Below are positions 22,230 through 34,609 of a DNA stretch of 64,000 bases, in pieces. The first letter of the stretch is position 1. Each line of letters opens with the position of its first letter. Both the position numbers and the translations under genes were made by a program. Location of the stretch: the NCBI RefSeq assembly GCF_026151205.1, contig NC_087073.1:5105001-5169000 (forward strand), read 5' to 3'. The notes under the pieces are model-generated. The model saw only the letters and a program-made list of their open reading frames with translations, did not search any database and was not told where the DNA came from. This DNA is from Bolinopsis microptera (Eukaryota > Ctenophora > Tentaculata > Lobata > Bolinopsidae).

Positions 22230-23103
22230 AAATACGGTGTTAACTTTAGGGAACTTAAGAGTGAACTTCAGTTTGAGTTACGATTTCATTTATGTGAAGA
22301 TCGTGAAGAGTCAGTCTCTGAAAATTCTAGATCCAATTTTGTTTACTAGACTGCGACAATTTTGTTTACAGAGTTACACTTTAACTGGAGTGAACTGCAA
22401 AATTTGGAAGAAAGTCATCATTATAATAATATGCCAACGATTGGAACGATTTCGGCGTTTTTTCATACGCTACAAAGAAAAGATGTTATGAAGGGTTGAT
22501 TAAATTATTTTTCTTTTTCGATGAACATGAATGGTCAATATTTCAATTTCATGTTATGCTGGGTAATCGATTTTTTCACTGTTATGTGTTATCAAATTGG
22601 AAATTTCTTTGGTCCAAACGAATTGTTGCCAATATTTTTACGTACAAGTATAATAATCATCATACAGATGGCAATTACAATAACAAATTGTCTCGGACTC
22701 CGAGTTTGAGCAATCTGTTGTGGTACATTTTTCTAATAATACGTATTACTTGAGCTGTGTTGCGTATATCTCATAGTTCAATGCGTTCTCCAGAAATTTT
22801 ACCGTCAATAAGAGCTCATCGCTGGTCACTACAGTCTCAATATTTTCATACATAATGCGTGATTAGGAATAATTAACTAACAATGTTGTTGAATACTGCT
22901 ATCACTCATCAACTACGTTTAACTACATATAAACGTACTATTGAAACAAGTTTTTTATAAACTGTCATAATAATATAACATCCAGACTTCACAAACAGCA
23001 ATTTAACAATGAACAGTGAAAAGATCAATAAATTACTCTTACATTAAACATGCCAAATGGTAAAATAGTAAACAATAATAAGAAAAAAATATTTAAAAAC
23101 TGA
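22230..23103. other. Convergent 3' flank between OSCP1 and TBCK
   Basis: This is about 870 bp of AT-rich sequence between two stop codons facing each other. It should hold both 3' UTRs. No further gene is supported. Confidence 0.5.
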
Positions 23104-26100
23104 TTACGTTGCAGCACACAACATACCAGCCTGAGACAAAGCACTGGTTCCTCCGTGTACCCGCGCCACGTGCAGAAAATGTAGTCCCATCAACATCTTA
23201 CAAAACTTCCTACTAGCCCCCTCATTTGGGCCGACTACCACCGTCAGGGAGTCCCGTTTCCTGCGATGTCTCAACAAAGTGTGAACCTCCGGTGAAGTTG
23301 GTTGACCGTCAGAAGTTACCAGATCTTGTGAGATGGGCACGTTAAGACTGTCGGGGAGATGACCAACCACAAAGACATCCTGACTTCTGATATCCACTAC
23401 TACAATAGTGGAACTGGCAGTGCCACCTCTTCTCTCCACACTTTCCTGGTACCTCAGCAACTTGGCTAGATCCTGGATAAATATTCGGCCACAGATATCC
23501 TCCTTTAGCTCTGGAGTGTCAGGGAAAGAAGCAACATGCTCGGCTAGGAATGTTTTAGAGAAGTTGTAAGAGTATTTAGCACCACCTTCAGATGGCTTAG
23601 GAGGCAACAGTTCGTTCTCTTGGTGGTGGTAGCTATGTTTGCGATAAGTAAGTGTCATGGGCGTGATCTGGTACATCCTCATTGCATCCTTGATGATCTT
23701 GTCGATATCTACGTCGGGCATGTCGGAGAAAAGTAAGATACACTCGTTAAACTCGTAGGAGAGGAGCGTCTCTCTGACTTGGATTAGAACAGCTGCTCCT
23801 AGGAACATCGGGAACGAGGAATTACCTGAAGGGAAACACGTTCATTATAAAGTGATATAAGGAGTTTTGATGTTTACATAACGAGGATGAAAGAGCGATA
23901 TTAGTGATAAATTCCAAGAAATTTTAAGATATTCATTTAAAAAAGATATTTACCAAGTAGCATGGTGTCCCATAAATAGAATATCTTCTGAAGAGGGAAC
24001 ACGTGTGTAAACATAGTCAGGAACCAAGGTATCGCGTACAGCTCTGCGGAACAGACGTTATGTTTGGGAATTTTGGCTTTTATCGTATGTAACACAGTTC
24101 ATATACGAATCATTCGATAACTGTTCATTTTGTTCCAAAGATCGAGAATGTAAAATAAATAAGGATACAAATAGTTGGATAAAAATAATATGCAGGATCA
24201 CTAACCAGGAATAAAGCCCATGTTTTGAATGTGGAGAGCCAGTTCAGGATCGTGAAACATGACTAACTGACAGAACACCCACAAGTACTCCGTCATCACG
24301 TGGGAATTATCTTTCAGGAAGAAATTGTTGACATACTTTCTCACGAAAGTCTTGAGAGAAGCGTAGGCCAGTGCCTCGTTTCCCGAGTGTAGAACAAGGA
24401 ACGGAGCTGCAAGACTATCTAATCCCTGGGATAGGCACTTTGGTCACGCACAATTTAGATCTTTCAAGAGTTACCTTGCTGTTCAATGTTCAAAATTTAC
24501 TTCATTTTTTGAAGTGAAAAATAATTATTTGGCATCTACGGGTGCGATTTCACGAAAAATTGAGAATCGAACTCAGAAAATAACTCACCTGCCAATATGT
24601 CAGGTCAGGATGGTCAATGACCCAAGCTTTAAGAACTCTCCTCAATTTCCAGTGTCCGGTTGGAGAGGAAAGGAAATGATTATATTGGTGACATCTTGGT
24701 ATGTCTACATCTATCTGTCTGTCTATTGCTCCCAGCGACTGGGTCTTATCTATCTTGTTGTAATAATCTTCGATATCTCCTGGTGAAAATTAGAATCTAA
24801 GATGTGCCTCATAACATCCTCTTGAGCGTTGTGCTGCCGAGAGGTGCTCGAGATCAAATTATTTATTGGCCAAATTATTACACTATGAATGCTATGTTTG
24901 CGGCTTTGTATAACCCCTAGCAACTCAACCAAGAAGTCTGGTAACTAAAGTGACATAATCGTACAACACGAAGTCCAAAATATACAAGTGACAAACATAA
25001 TTGTTACCAGTATGCAGGCTATAATCCTGCATATCATGGAAGGAGTATACATGCACAGTACGTATATACCGAAGCACTATATTTATAAAACATGCAGCAA
25101 GGAGCGCGCGTCCCGTCCGCGCGTGATTGCAGTAAACGCTCGCAATGAAATTTTATACACTATTTGCTACAAAATTTGCTAGTACCAAAGCTTTTCTTTC
25201 CCGCTTGTCCCAAACTGATAGACTGATATTGAACTTTAACGAAGTTTCATTACGGACCCTTTAGGCTACGCGTGGCAAATGATCATACCTTTGATTTCTA
25301 GTAAAGCTGACCAAACGTATCTCCGAAGTAAAGGTGGCACATCTAACATCGCCTCCTTTCTAATCGCGTCAACTGTTGCCGGGTACCCCTGGGAAATTAT
25401 AACATTTGTTATGAGTAGGTACTTGGTTGAAAAACCGGTAATTTGAAACGAAATCATAAATATAATCTGCATAGTTTTGACATCTACACAAGGAGAATAA
25501 TACACATCACTCACTTACATGGAGGAGAGCTGTGAATAGTTTGATCCTGTGTAATTGATATTCAATGTTCCTTTCCTTGATTACAGTTGGCAATTGTGAC
25601 ATGTCTTGCATTCCTTTAGACAGCTTACACTTGGTCAAAGTCAGCGGATAAAACACCTGCAACGTTCACAACTTTATATAATATCAAACATTATAAAGTT
25701 TCAATAGTTAGTACAATAACGGTTAAGTAATTTTAGCAGCATTACCAGGAAGAACTCTCAAATAGCACCAATACTACTATTTAATAAACTATAAAGTGTG
25801 AATAATATGAAAACATTATGCAGCATATAATATAATGGCAGCATATAACGGACATGTACACATTGAATAAGCGTGAATTGGGTTGAATGTCAACAGGGAA
25901 GCCGTGTCGAGGAAGAAGAAGTTCAAGGCTGTGAAGGGCCTTATAGATACAATACGTAGAGAGTATATGTATTTTAGTTGAGGTCTAAACTTGGAAACCT
26001 TACCTAGAGAGGTGCCAGAAAATCTGCATTTAGCAACTTTATAAAATGCCCTTATATGGACATCATGTTGTACGGGTCATTAAAAGCGCGCTAAAAAGCT

Positions 26101-29100
26101 CTATTACTCGGAAAATAATGCTTCTCTATCTTGCAGTTCGTGTATGAGCGTCATCTGGTTCCTTGTTAGTGAAGGTCCGTCTTAAGTCATACACATCTCA
26201 TGTTACTACGTTACACATACACTCAGAGGGGTCTACTAATTCAAGAGGGGTACCTTCCAACTTATACAAATAACATATCTACACACTTGGGGTAATGTGT
26301 AACATATTTTAAACATTATTGTTTGTTTTGCGATTTTATGTACCGGCTAACTCTTACATTGTACAATAAAATTACCAGTAGATTATTAGCCAGACTCACT
26401 AAGTTTACACTGCACACTGCACACGCCGACACATATTTCCATAAGATTTAATTAAATTGTTTAAAATTCAGTAAAATCTCAACAAACCTCTGGTTCCACA
26501 TGAGCCAATCTCTTTACGATAAGAGAAGGAGATATGGGATACAAGGTTTGTCTTTCTCCCAGGATATTATCACGGTGTTCCTTGTATATCTCTCCGGAAG
26601 GAAGTGAAACTAGAGGCAGATCACAGATAGGGATGGAACCTCTTACTAAACCAAACCTGGTCAGGCAGGTTATTAGATATTACTAGACGCTAATACTTAT
26701 AATTATACATTATTAGCCTGGAACACTGATTATAACAGCATTATGAAGTTAATAACATATGTAATTACACATAAACATTAAACAATAAACATGGGTAATA
26801 GAGGGGTGGTCGCGTATGTTTGATTTGAACCAATCAATTTAAAACACCAACCAATCAGCTCCCAGAATCTCAGTCACGTGTTTAAATAAACTTACCTCCC
26901 CGCTATTACCTATGACGCTTGACAAGCTGATGTAAAACACACACTGTGTGTGACACACAGTGTAGCTGAGTGACAACATTATGATCAACATATGTAGAGC
27001 TGACATTACATATAAACATTTCACGTGATGGTCACGTGATTGTCACGTGATAGTCACGTGATAATAGTCACGTGATAATAGTCACGTGACCATCACTTAC
27101 TTCTCTAGTTCAGCTAGCACATCTCCCCCTGCCATTCTCCATAATTCGTACAGTTCAACTAGAGAACATGCTCGCGATAATGGGTCTTCTAACTCAGACT
27201 CATCAACCTGGGTGATTAGCTTAACTAATTATAATTAAATAACTAAAACCTCAATGTAAATACTTCGTTTGATTTTTGGACAATATTTAAATAATTGTAT
27301 TTTAACTGGATACAAAAAACAGATTTTCAATCCTAAATCCGAGAAGCTACTCACTACGTCTTCACAGCTGATGAGATGAGCTTTGGAAACAGCAAAAGGG
27401 TACAACTCCATCTCGTGCTTGCGGGGCTTGCACTCTGTGATGAATCGTAAATAGTAAGAATAGCTAAACATCTGGTTAATAATAATACTGCTACAATATC
27501 AGTGTTACAGTGTTAGTACAGTGTTGTATCACACCTCATATCACACCTCATCACTCCCCATAATACTGCTACAATATCAGTGTTACAGTGTTGTATCACA
27601 CCTGTTAGGCAGACGTCTAACAAGATCTCTTAGTTTGTAGTGTAGGATGAGAGACTAAATATAGCTTATATATACCCTATTATATAGTCTATATAATAGT
27701 CTATATAATCCCCCTTACAATGATATGACGTGAGTATGATATATACAGACATAACCGTTAGTATGGCTGTACTCGACCGTAGTTATAGCAACAACAATAG
27801 TCGCTACCGTTACTATGTGTTTGATTAAATAGCGGACTTTATTTCACTCCATACGGACCATACCCACAAAGAAGCTCGAGTGTAACTAATGTTTACTAGA
27901 ACAGTGTGGCAACAAGGAGCCGGCTTTACATATTGAGTCATAATTTCAAATTAACATTACAAACTGAATAAAGAAATGGGCACATTTGTTGTTGCTGTAT
28001 TAGTTGTGAGAGTTAATGGCATCCCCCCCCCCCCGCCCCCCCCCCCCCCCCATAATGGCTGCAAGCACACACTCGAGCGTCCTTGACAGGCTTACACTAT
28101 GAGATGAATAGTGGTACTTTGGTAATGACTTTTCTACAATGAGTCTCGATTAACGAAGGTACACACACCATTCTTTCCGGTAATGTCAATATGTCACAGC
28201 AATCATATTATGCAGAAAATGCTGATCTTGGAGATTACAACAGAACTGACCTGCAAAGACTTGCAGTTGTAGGAGTTGCTGGGCGGTTGCTCTGGCAGTA
28301 GGTTTTATAACCAAACTCTTCTCTAAAAACTAGGAATTAACATCGCTTAAAACAAAAAATATTCGAATTCAATATTATGATTAAATTACATAAAATCCAA
28401 AGAAGCGCGTTAAGATTTCAATTATTTATTTTCTACATCATACACACCTCCAAAAACTCAGACTGCAGCTCAATACCCAGTAATCCACACTTTTCTTCAA
28501 GGGTCTCCCCACCGAACAAGATCTTGATCACAGCAGCAAAGTTAGAGGAGTCCCCAACTAGGTGACCTTTGTTGAAGATACAGAGAAGAAGGACAGCTAG
28601 AGACCAAATGTCGGACTTAGTTGAGGTTAACTTACTAACTAACACCTGTAAGATAAGATAACGGTAAGAACAGAGTTAATGAGTTGTGTAAATATTACAG
28701 GGGGTCAGGATGGGGGTGTGGTTTAAAGATATGACCTGATATTTCATATTAAGGTATTATACGCTATATTAACGTCAGAGGATGTTGCAATATCGTGTTC
28801 CTCTTTTTTGTTTCCTCATCTCTATTTAAAGAATTCTAAAAAATCATGCACTTTCAAGTTAGTGATTGTCTGCTTTTCATTGGCCACAACAGTCACATGG
28901 TCGCCAAAATATTTTCTGTGGAACGCTCACTGCTCTGCTCGAGAGGTTTGGACTACAATAAAGTTACAGTATCAGTAACAACAACTCTATATTTCTATAG
29001 AATTATGAAGCAAATGACGGCGCTTACCTCCGGGGCAGACAATGCTCGGTCCCCCACAAAGAATTCTACAGCTTTGCCTCCGTTTGTTAGGTAAGAGAAA

Positions 29101-30447
29101 CCAAAGTTACTTAGCTTAGCTGCACCACTTGACTTTTCAAACAGCACGTTTTGAAGGGTTACTGATCTGTTCACTGAAATATGACCTCGTCAAACAAAAT
29201 TCAAATACGGTGAAAATCCAATTATCTATTTTTTAAGTACTCAAATATACTACCGTGTCCATTCAACCAAATTATGTTTTTATCTCCAGACTCTAAAACA
29301 TCAAACACATCACTAGATGTTATTTACAAAACGTGTAATGACATTCTGAAAAGAATGGAAAAGTGTGTAAATTTGTGTATTAGTCGTGATCAGTACTCAG
29401 CAGAAGTATATTAGTAGTGTTTCTATAGTAAATTAGTAGTGTTATTAGAAGTGTGTTAGATCAGTAGCTAAATAGCCCCAAAATAGCTGAGTGAGAAGTA
29501 ATCTGATCATATGATCTGTAAGCTATTATTCGTATTATAAATGCCTATTATGTTAGCCTGTTAGCCTTGTTATCTCCTGTAAAAACAGGGCTAAAAATTA
29601 AAGCTGTATAAATTGGTACAACCCCGGAAATGTATCGACTATCCACGCAAACACAAACACACATTATATATGTCATTATGTGCTAAGAATAAAGCACCAA
29701 ACATCAGGTGCTATATCCCTAATTTTAGGTAAACAAACACAGAACACTAGACAGTACAGTCTACATCCTACTTAAGATATTAAATAATTAAAATAACATA
29801 ATATTATACATTTAATATTATCTAGCATTAATCAAGTACTGACCTATCCTCTTGGAGTGAAGATACCGGAGTCCACAAGTGATATCGTAGACAACTTGTT
29901 TGGTATCTAGGGTCTGAGTATCCTGTGTACTGGAGATTAGCTGACGTAGAGATAGTTCATGGTACTCCTGCACTACTGCTACCAATTCTCCTTTACCCCT
30001 GTTATTTTAAAGTTATCATCAGTGTAATATTCAAATGTATACATCTTATTATATATGCGATCAGAAAATACCGCTAATTGGATTAATGATCACGTAATCT
30101 AATGACGATAGCTCACTGTCATGACAAATAACACAGAATATGTAAGATTAAGAAATACACAGTGTGTCAGCGTAGCTGTGTTCATCACTGCTAGATAAAA
30201 TGTATACAGCAACCAACAAAAGCAATTCTAATTCCATTGATTTAATTCTCTACCTCACAATATCCAGATATCTACAAATGTTCGGATGAGACAAAGAAGT
30301 CAAATCAGCGTATCTGCCAATGAGTCTGACAGAGTTATGAGTAATGGGGAGGCCATTATTACTGATGCAGTTGTGAGGATGTTGGGCTACGTGGAGGGGA
30401 ACCACACCAAAACATCCCTTCACGAGGTCATTGTTGTAAGGAGCCAT
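23104..30447 (-). CDS. TBCK: TBCK (TBC domain-containing kinase-like), ~14 exons
   Basis: Exons (plus-strand coordinates): 30254-30447, 29844-29998, 29028-29173, 28448-28645, 28251-28329, 27358-27471 (start uncertain), 27101-27207, 26488-26656, 25519-25656, 25289-25388, 24599-24779, 24206-24425, 23954-24043 and 23104-23825. The joined length is about 870 aa; human TBCK is 893. The N-terminus is a pseudokinase: the catalytic loop reads VNRSVTLQN instead of HRD-N, and DFG is NFG. The middle is a TBC Rab-GAP domain with the arginine motif IDVDIPRC and YWQG glutamine. The C-terminus is a rhodanese fold ([15 protein letters not shown]) without the usual active-site Cys loop. The family acts in endolysosomal and mTOR-related trafficking. 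All phases agree except exon 5 to 6. Confidence 0.9.
27021..27090. repeat. Six tandem TCACGTGA (E-box palindrome) sites in a TBCK intron
   Basis: The octamer TCACGTGA or TCACGTGAC occurs six times in 70 bp, spaced 10-15 bp apart, ending 11 bp before the exon 27101-27207 donor. Each contains the CACGTG E-box core. It could be a microsatellite-like expansion or a binding-site cluster. Confidence 0.75.
27472..28250. other. TBCK intron with short repeats and a poly-C run
   Basis: 'atactgctacaatatcagtg' is duplicated at about 27485 and 27562. 'tatataatagtctatataat' lies near 27685. A run of C with a single G lies at about 28023-28052 and is likely a sequencing-difficult site. Confidence 0.6.
29174..29843. 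other. TBCK intron 2, no gene seen
   Basis: AT-rich. It contains 'ttagtagtgtttctatagta'-type short repeats near 29410 but no supported exon; exon 2 joins directly to exon 3 in frame. Confidence 0.5.
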
Positions 30448-30999
30448 GCGTCCCCGCCGTGTAGAGAATTATACTGACATCAGGGAGGGTAAGTGTCCTG
30501 TGTAGTGTGTAAAGGTATTATTTGTAGTAAATTCAGAGATGTGACCTCCACATTCCACAAGTGAGTCATGGTAGGAAATTTGAAAGATCCTGATTTGTTT
30601 GCATTAATTTATCTCTTAAATTTCAATATTTGAACATGATTTATGTTTTTAGCGATTGATTGGTCTTATCGTCCTGATTTCAATATCAATGAATACGAAC
30701 TTATAACTCAAGAACAATGAACATAAGTGATTTAAAAACATCATTATACATCAATTATAGATTTGTTATCATAATATGTTATCATATTACACGTTGCAAA
30801 TGAATGACCTGCATTTCACTACAATATCTAAATTAATGACGTTGAAGACCTATGATGAATGATGATAACATGAAATATTAAATTTCCTTTATTACAACAT
30901 AACAATGTTACGCAACCAATATAACGTCATGATGGTGTCATGTTTTCATCATCGTCGTCAAATGGAACCTCCGATTATTTTGAAGTGAACATAAAAGTT
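30448..30999. other. Region between TBCK start and PICALM 3' duplication
   Basis: AT-rich, no gene seen. It should hold the TBCK promoter on the minus strand. Confidence 0.4.
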
Positions 31000-32221
31000 A
31001 AAATGTGCCCTATCAAGTTTTGCTTTTACTTAATGTTCTGAGATTCTAATGTGAAATCAAGTATATTTATAAGTATATTGTGGTATGGAAAGTGAGGTAT
31101 TGCTAAGTATGGCTACAAATGTAACAAAATCAGCATAATATCATAATATCAAGATCTACTTATTATTATGGAATATTCATCACCAGGCAGCGTCATGCAT
31201 TTTGACATAAAAACGGGAGATCATACAATCGGAAATTTGATCTTAATCTCTGCGAAACAGAGAAAATTCACTTTTTACTGTACACAATATCTCTACTATA
31301 CTGGGCCTTTACTTGATTCTAAATCTTTTCTAAATCAAAATCTAATAAATTTAAACTACACATGATCATCATTGAACAATAAACTTGTCAAGCTCGAAAA
31401 TAAAAATCTTCTCTAATCAATCAACCGAAAGGATCGAAAGTATTCTGTCCTTGTTGATTGTTCTGCATGTTCCCAAATCCTGAATTACCCATAGCATTGA
31501 ACTGTAATAAGTTACTGTTTTGAGTTTGTCCCATGCTGAAAGCAGGCATGGTTCCCTGGGCCATTCCATAAGTAGGCTGGTTGTTGGGCATCATGGGTCT
31601 CATACCCTGCAAAATGTGCCCTATCAAGTTTTGCTTTTACTTAATGTTCTGAGATTCTAATGTGAAATCAAGTATATTTATAAGTATATTGTGGTATGGA
31701 AAGTGAGGTATTGCTAAGTATGGCTACAAATGTAACAAAATCAGCATAATATCATAATATCAAGATCTACTTATTATTATGGAATATTCATCACCAGGCA
31801 GCGTCATGCATTTTGACATAAAAACGGGAGATCATACAATCGGAAATTTGATCTTAATCTCTGCGAAACAGAGAAAATTCACTTTTTACTGTACACAATA
31901 TCTCTACTATACTGGGCCTTTACTTGATTCTAAATCTTTTCTAAATCAAAATCTAATAAATTTAAACTACACATGATCATCATTGAACAATAAACTTGTC
32001 AAGCTCGAAAATAAAAATCTTCTCTAATCAATCAACCGAAAGGATCGAAAGTATTCTGTCCTTGTTGATTGTTCTGCATGTTCCCAAATCCTGAATTACC
32101 CATAGCATTGAACTGCAATAAGTTACTGTTTTGAGTTTGTCCCATGCTGAAAGCAGGCATGGTTCCCTGGGCCATTCCATAAGTAGGCTGGTTGTTGGGC
32201 ATCATGGGTCTCATACCCTGC
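31000..32221. repeat. 611-bp tandem duplication covering the PICALM 3' end
   Basis: 31000-31610 and 31611-32221 are direct copies with essentially no differences; one seen is gaactgTaataa against gaactgCaataa. Each copy holds about 190 bp of PICALM 3' coding sequence (about 60 codons, ending in FDPFG and stop) plus about 420 bp of 3' flank. The inner copy (31611-32221) is continuous with the gene; the outer copy is a free-standing tail. Confidence 0.95.
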
Positions 32222-33825
32222 ATCTGTCCCATAGGTCTGGGTCCCTGCATTGTCATGTTCATCCCAGGCATTGTGCCAGGCCCCATGTTGCTTTGCATGG
32301 ACATGTTAGGCATGGTGTTGACCATTGGGCCTGGGTATCCAGGTCTAACGAAGGGGTTGTAGGTGGAACCTGCTGAGATTGGTCGAACTGGCCCCAGTGC
32401 TGGTCCACCTCTGTTTGGTGTTGATGAATTCAGACTGAAATTGGCAGCTGCACTCTTCAGACCTAAGTCTAAATCTTGCATTAATGATCGGACATTCTGC
32501 ACTTTCTCCTCTGGAGTGGCACCTATTCTAGAAGGCTGCAGCAAGTCGTTGGATACATCACTGGATTCAAATTGAGCAAAACCAGGGTTCTGTTTTTCTG
32601 TTGGTGAATCAGATAAAAGGTCAATGGGACCACCGCTTGTGAATGGGTTTGGATCAGCTGCAGACATGGTTGGGAATAAGTTGGATGAGTTATCTCCTGC
32701 ACTAAAGATGTCAAATGACTGTTCAACGACTACATTGTTGTTGTTGTGAATTGATGGACCAGAATTTGGATTACTCCAAAGATCTGGAAGAGCGTTAATG
32801 TCAGCTACTGGCTTATGAGGTTCAGAGGTATTGACAAGAATTGGCTCTGACAGAAGATCTTGAGATTGGGGCTCAAAGGTATCTCCGAAAGGGTTTGTGG
32901 CAGGTGTTGTGGCAGGACGAGGAGGAACTTGGGGAGAGCGAGTCAGTTCCGTGGGCGATGAGATAGGAGTGGACTTTTTGGTGTCGATAGACCCTAGATG
33001 ATTTTCTAAAGCAGATAATAAACTACTAGGAGCTTTAGAAAGGTCGGGAACATCATCTCCTTGGTCTATACCAGCATCCTCAGCAACTTTCAGGAAATGT
33101 TCTACCTTTCCCATACGAACAATGAATTTTTTGTAGAGATCAAAACTTTCCCGGGCATGCTTCTTTTCCATTTCAAAAAATAGCTCAAGCATGTTGATGA
33201 TTCCTTCATTGTAAATAGTGAAGAGAGCTATCAGATCACGGAAAATTAGGACAAAGGCTGCCCGGCATATTTCAGTGCATATGTCTGTACTGCTGAGTTC
33301 CAAATTGACAATTCCATCTATTTGTCGCTGGAGAATAGGAATATACGCTAAAAGCTTATCGGCTGATGCCTGACGGAGAAAGTTTGTCTTTGCAACTCTG
33401 ATAAAGTCAGTAGTGGCTTGTCTGTAAGAGTGACACTTTTCACTTAAGAAATGACCATATTTATTAACGAATGGTGTCATATCATTTGCCAATGGACCAA
33501 TCTTTTCACTGACAAATTCAAAGCTGTTCCCTTTTGATGCCATATATCTCATAAATTTTTCATTTCCTTCATTCATAAGATGATGAAGCGACATCATAGC
33601 CTTGAGACTGACAACCCAGCTAGGATCCTGAATTCTTGTCAGAAGCATATCAGCACATTCGGGAAGTGATACATTTGGTTCATGGGTGGCATGTATTAAA
33701 TAATCCAAATGCTTTCTTTTAGGAGCCCCCATTTCGTGGGTCGTAGCTTTTCCAACAGTCTTTGAAACATCATTACCAGTGATAGTAAATTTAGCAGCTT
33801 GAAGTCTGTCTACCACTGAAGCCAT
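32032..33825 (-). CDS. PICALM: PICALM/AP180-family clathrin assembly protein
   Basis: The single exon has 597 codons from the ATG at 33825 (MASVVDRLQAAKFTITG). The frame stays open 18 codons further up, but a splice acceptor 'ttattcag' lies 11 nt before this ATG, so the shorter start is preferred. The N-terminal ANTH domain (residues about 1-270) has the phosphoinositide-binding pattern KATTHEMGAPKRKHLDYLI near residue 26. The C-terminal half is disordered and carries adaptor motifs: NPF (ATNPFGD, DPNPFTS, YNPFVRP), DPF (FDPFG at the end) and clathrin/AP2-type DLL motifs (QDLLSEP, IDLLSDS, NDLLQPS), then a Met/Pro/Gly-rich tail. The family links PI(4,5)P2 membrane to clathrin and sorts VAMPs in endocytosis. 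Human PICALM has many exons, so the lack of introns is notable. Confidence 0.94.
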   Translation of the reverse strand: MASVVDRLQAAKFTITGNDVSKTVGKATTHEMGAPKRKHLDYLIHATHEPNVSLPECADMLLTRIQDPSWVVSLKAMMSLHHLMNEGNEKFMRYMASKGNSFEFVSEKIGPLANDMTPFVNKYGHFLSEKCHSYRQATTDFIRVAKTNFLRQASADKLLAYIPILQRQIDGIVNLELSSTDICTEICRAAFVLIFRDLIALFTIYNEGIINMLELFFEMEKKHARESFDLYKKFIVRMGKVEHFLKVAEDAGIDQGDDVPDLSKAPSSLLSALENHLGSIDTKKSTPISSPTELTRSPQVPPRPATTPATNPFGDTFEPQSQDLLSEPILVNTSEPHKPVADINALPDLWSNPNSGPSIHNNNNVVVEQSFDIFSAGDNSSNLFPTMSAADPNPFTSGGPIDLLSDSPTEKQNPGFAQFESSDVSNDLLQPSRIGATPEEKVQNVRSLMQDLDLGLKSAAANFSLNSSTPNRGGPALGPVRPISAGSTYNPFVRPGYPGPMVNTMPNMSMQSNMGPGTMPGMNMTMQGPRPMGQMQGMRPMMPNNQPTYGMAQGTMPAFSMGQTQNSNLLQFNAMGNSGFGNMQNNQQGQNTFDPFG

Positions 33826-34600
33826 TTCGCATACCCCTGAATAAGTAATTAGTAAAATAGTTGGTGAGAAAGCAAACAAACATTTTAAACGTTCAATTGT
33901 TCTAAATCCATGAGTAAAAAAAGCGCTTCATCAAAAATCTACAATGGGGGATAATTTAAAGCAAATAAATAGAGCCGTAATCTTCCCGTAATTCCTTACT
34001 ACATTGCTAATGAAAACTCTAAGGTAACTTCAAATCCAAAATGCCCTTTTTTCAGAGATTGGTATATGTTTGTAAGGGCCATGTTTTCAAGGTTAAGTTT
34101 CTTCAACAAGACAGTTTGGGGGTTTCAGTATTATTTTAAGGTGTTTTTACAATGTACATAATTTAAACCTAATCTGGCATAGAGTTTGGGAATGGGAAAA
34201 CCAGTGGTAAATCGGGGTTTTGGTATTGGGGTCCTAAATTTGTCAGTAATGGGTGGATGAGGCCCGAAATTTATGCTGATTGAATTCTCACGAATACAAT
34301 CAGTAATTCAACAACTGAAATCAGATAGATTTATGCTGCTTACGTCATTTACTGAACATGCACAGCTTCAGGGGACAATAATGATAGTTTATATTTGATC
34401 TAGTTTGGGTAAAATTTGTGCAGTTTAATAGTAAACAATCTCTAAAGTCTGCAAATATCACAATTGTAGTAAACTTTGCCAATTTTAATTGTGGTATTGA
34501 CCAGAATACATTTAAATAAATTGAACAATATATGTATCTATGAATGATCACTAAATAAGTTAATCAGAGTACAGAGGATACAATCTTCAGAAACAGGCAT
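33826..34600. other. PICALM upstream region
   Basis: AT-rich with no gene seen. Presumably promoter or outron of PICALM on the minus strand. Confidence 0.4.
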
Positions 34601-34609
34601 ATTATATAA

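Noticed and set aside
22216-22753. Open frames after the OSCP1 stop
   Set aside because: They lie in the presumed 3' UTR, are AT-driven (runs of Ile and Phe) and have no homology signal.
29240-29345. Minus-strand segment encoding [17 protein letters not shown], possible extra TBCK exon
   Set aside because: TBCK exon 2 joins exon 3 directly in phase with good homology across the junction. Adding this segment would break the catalytic-loop region.
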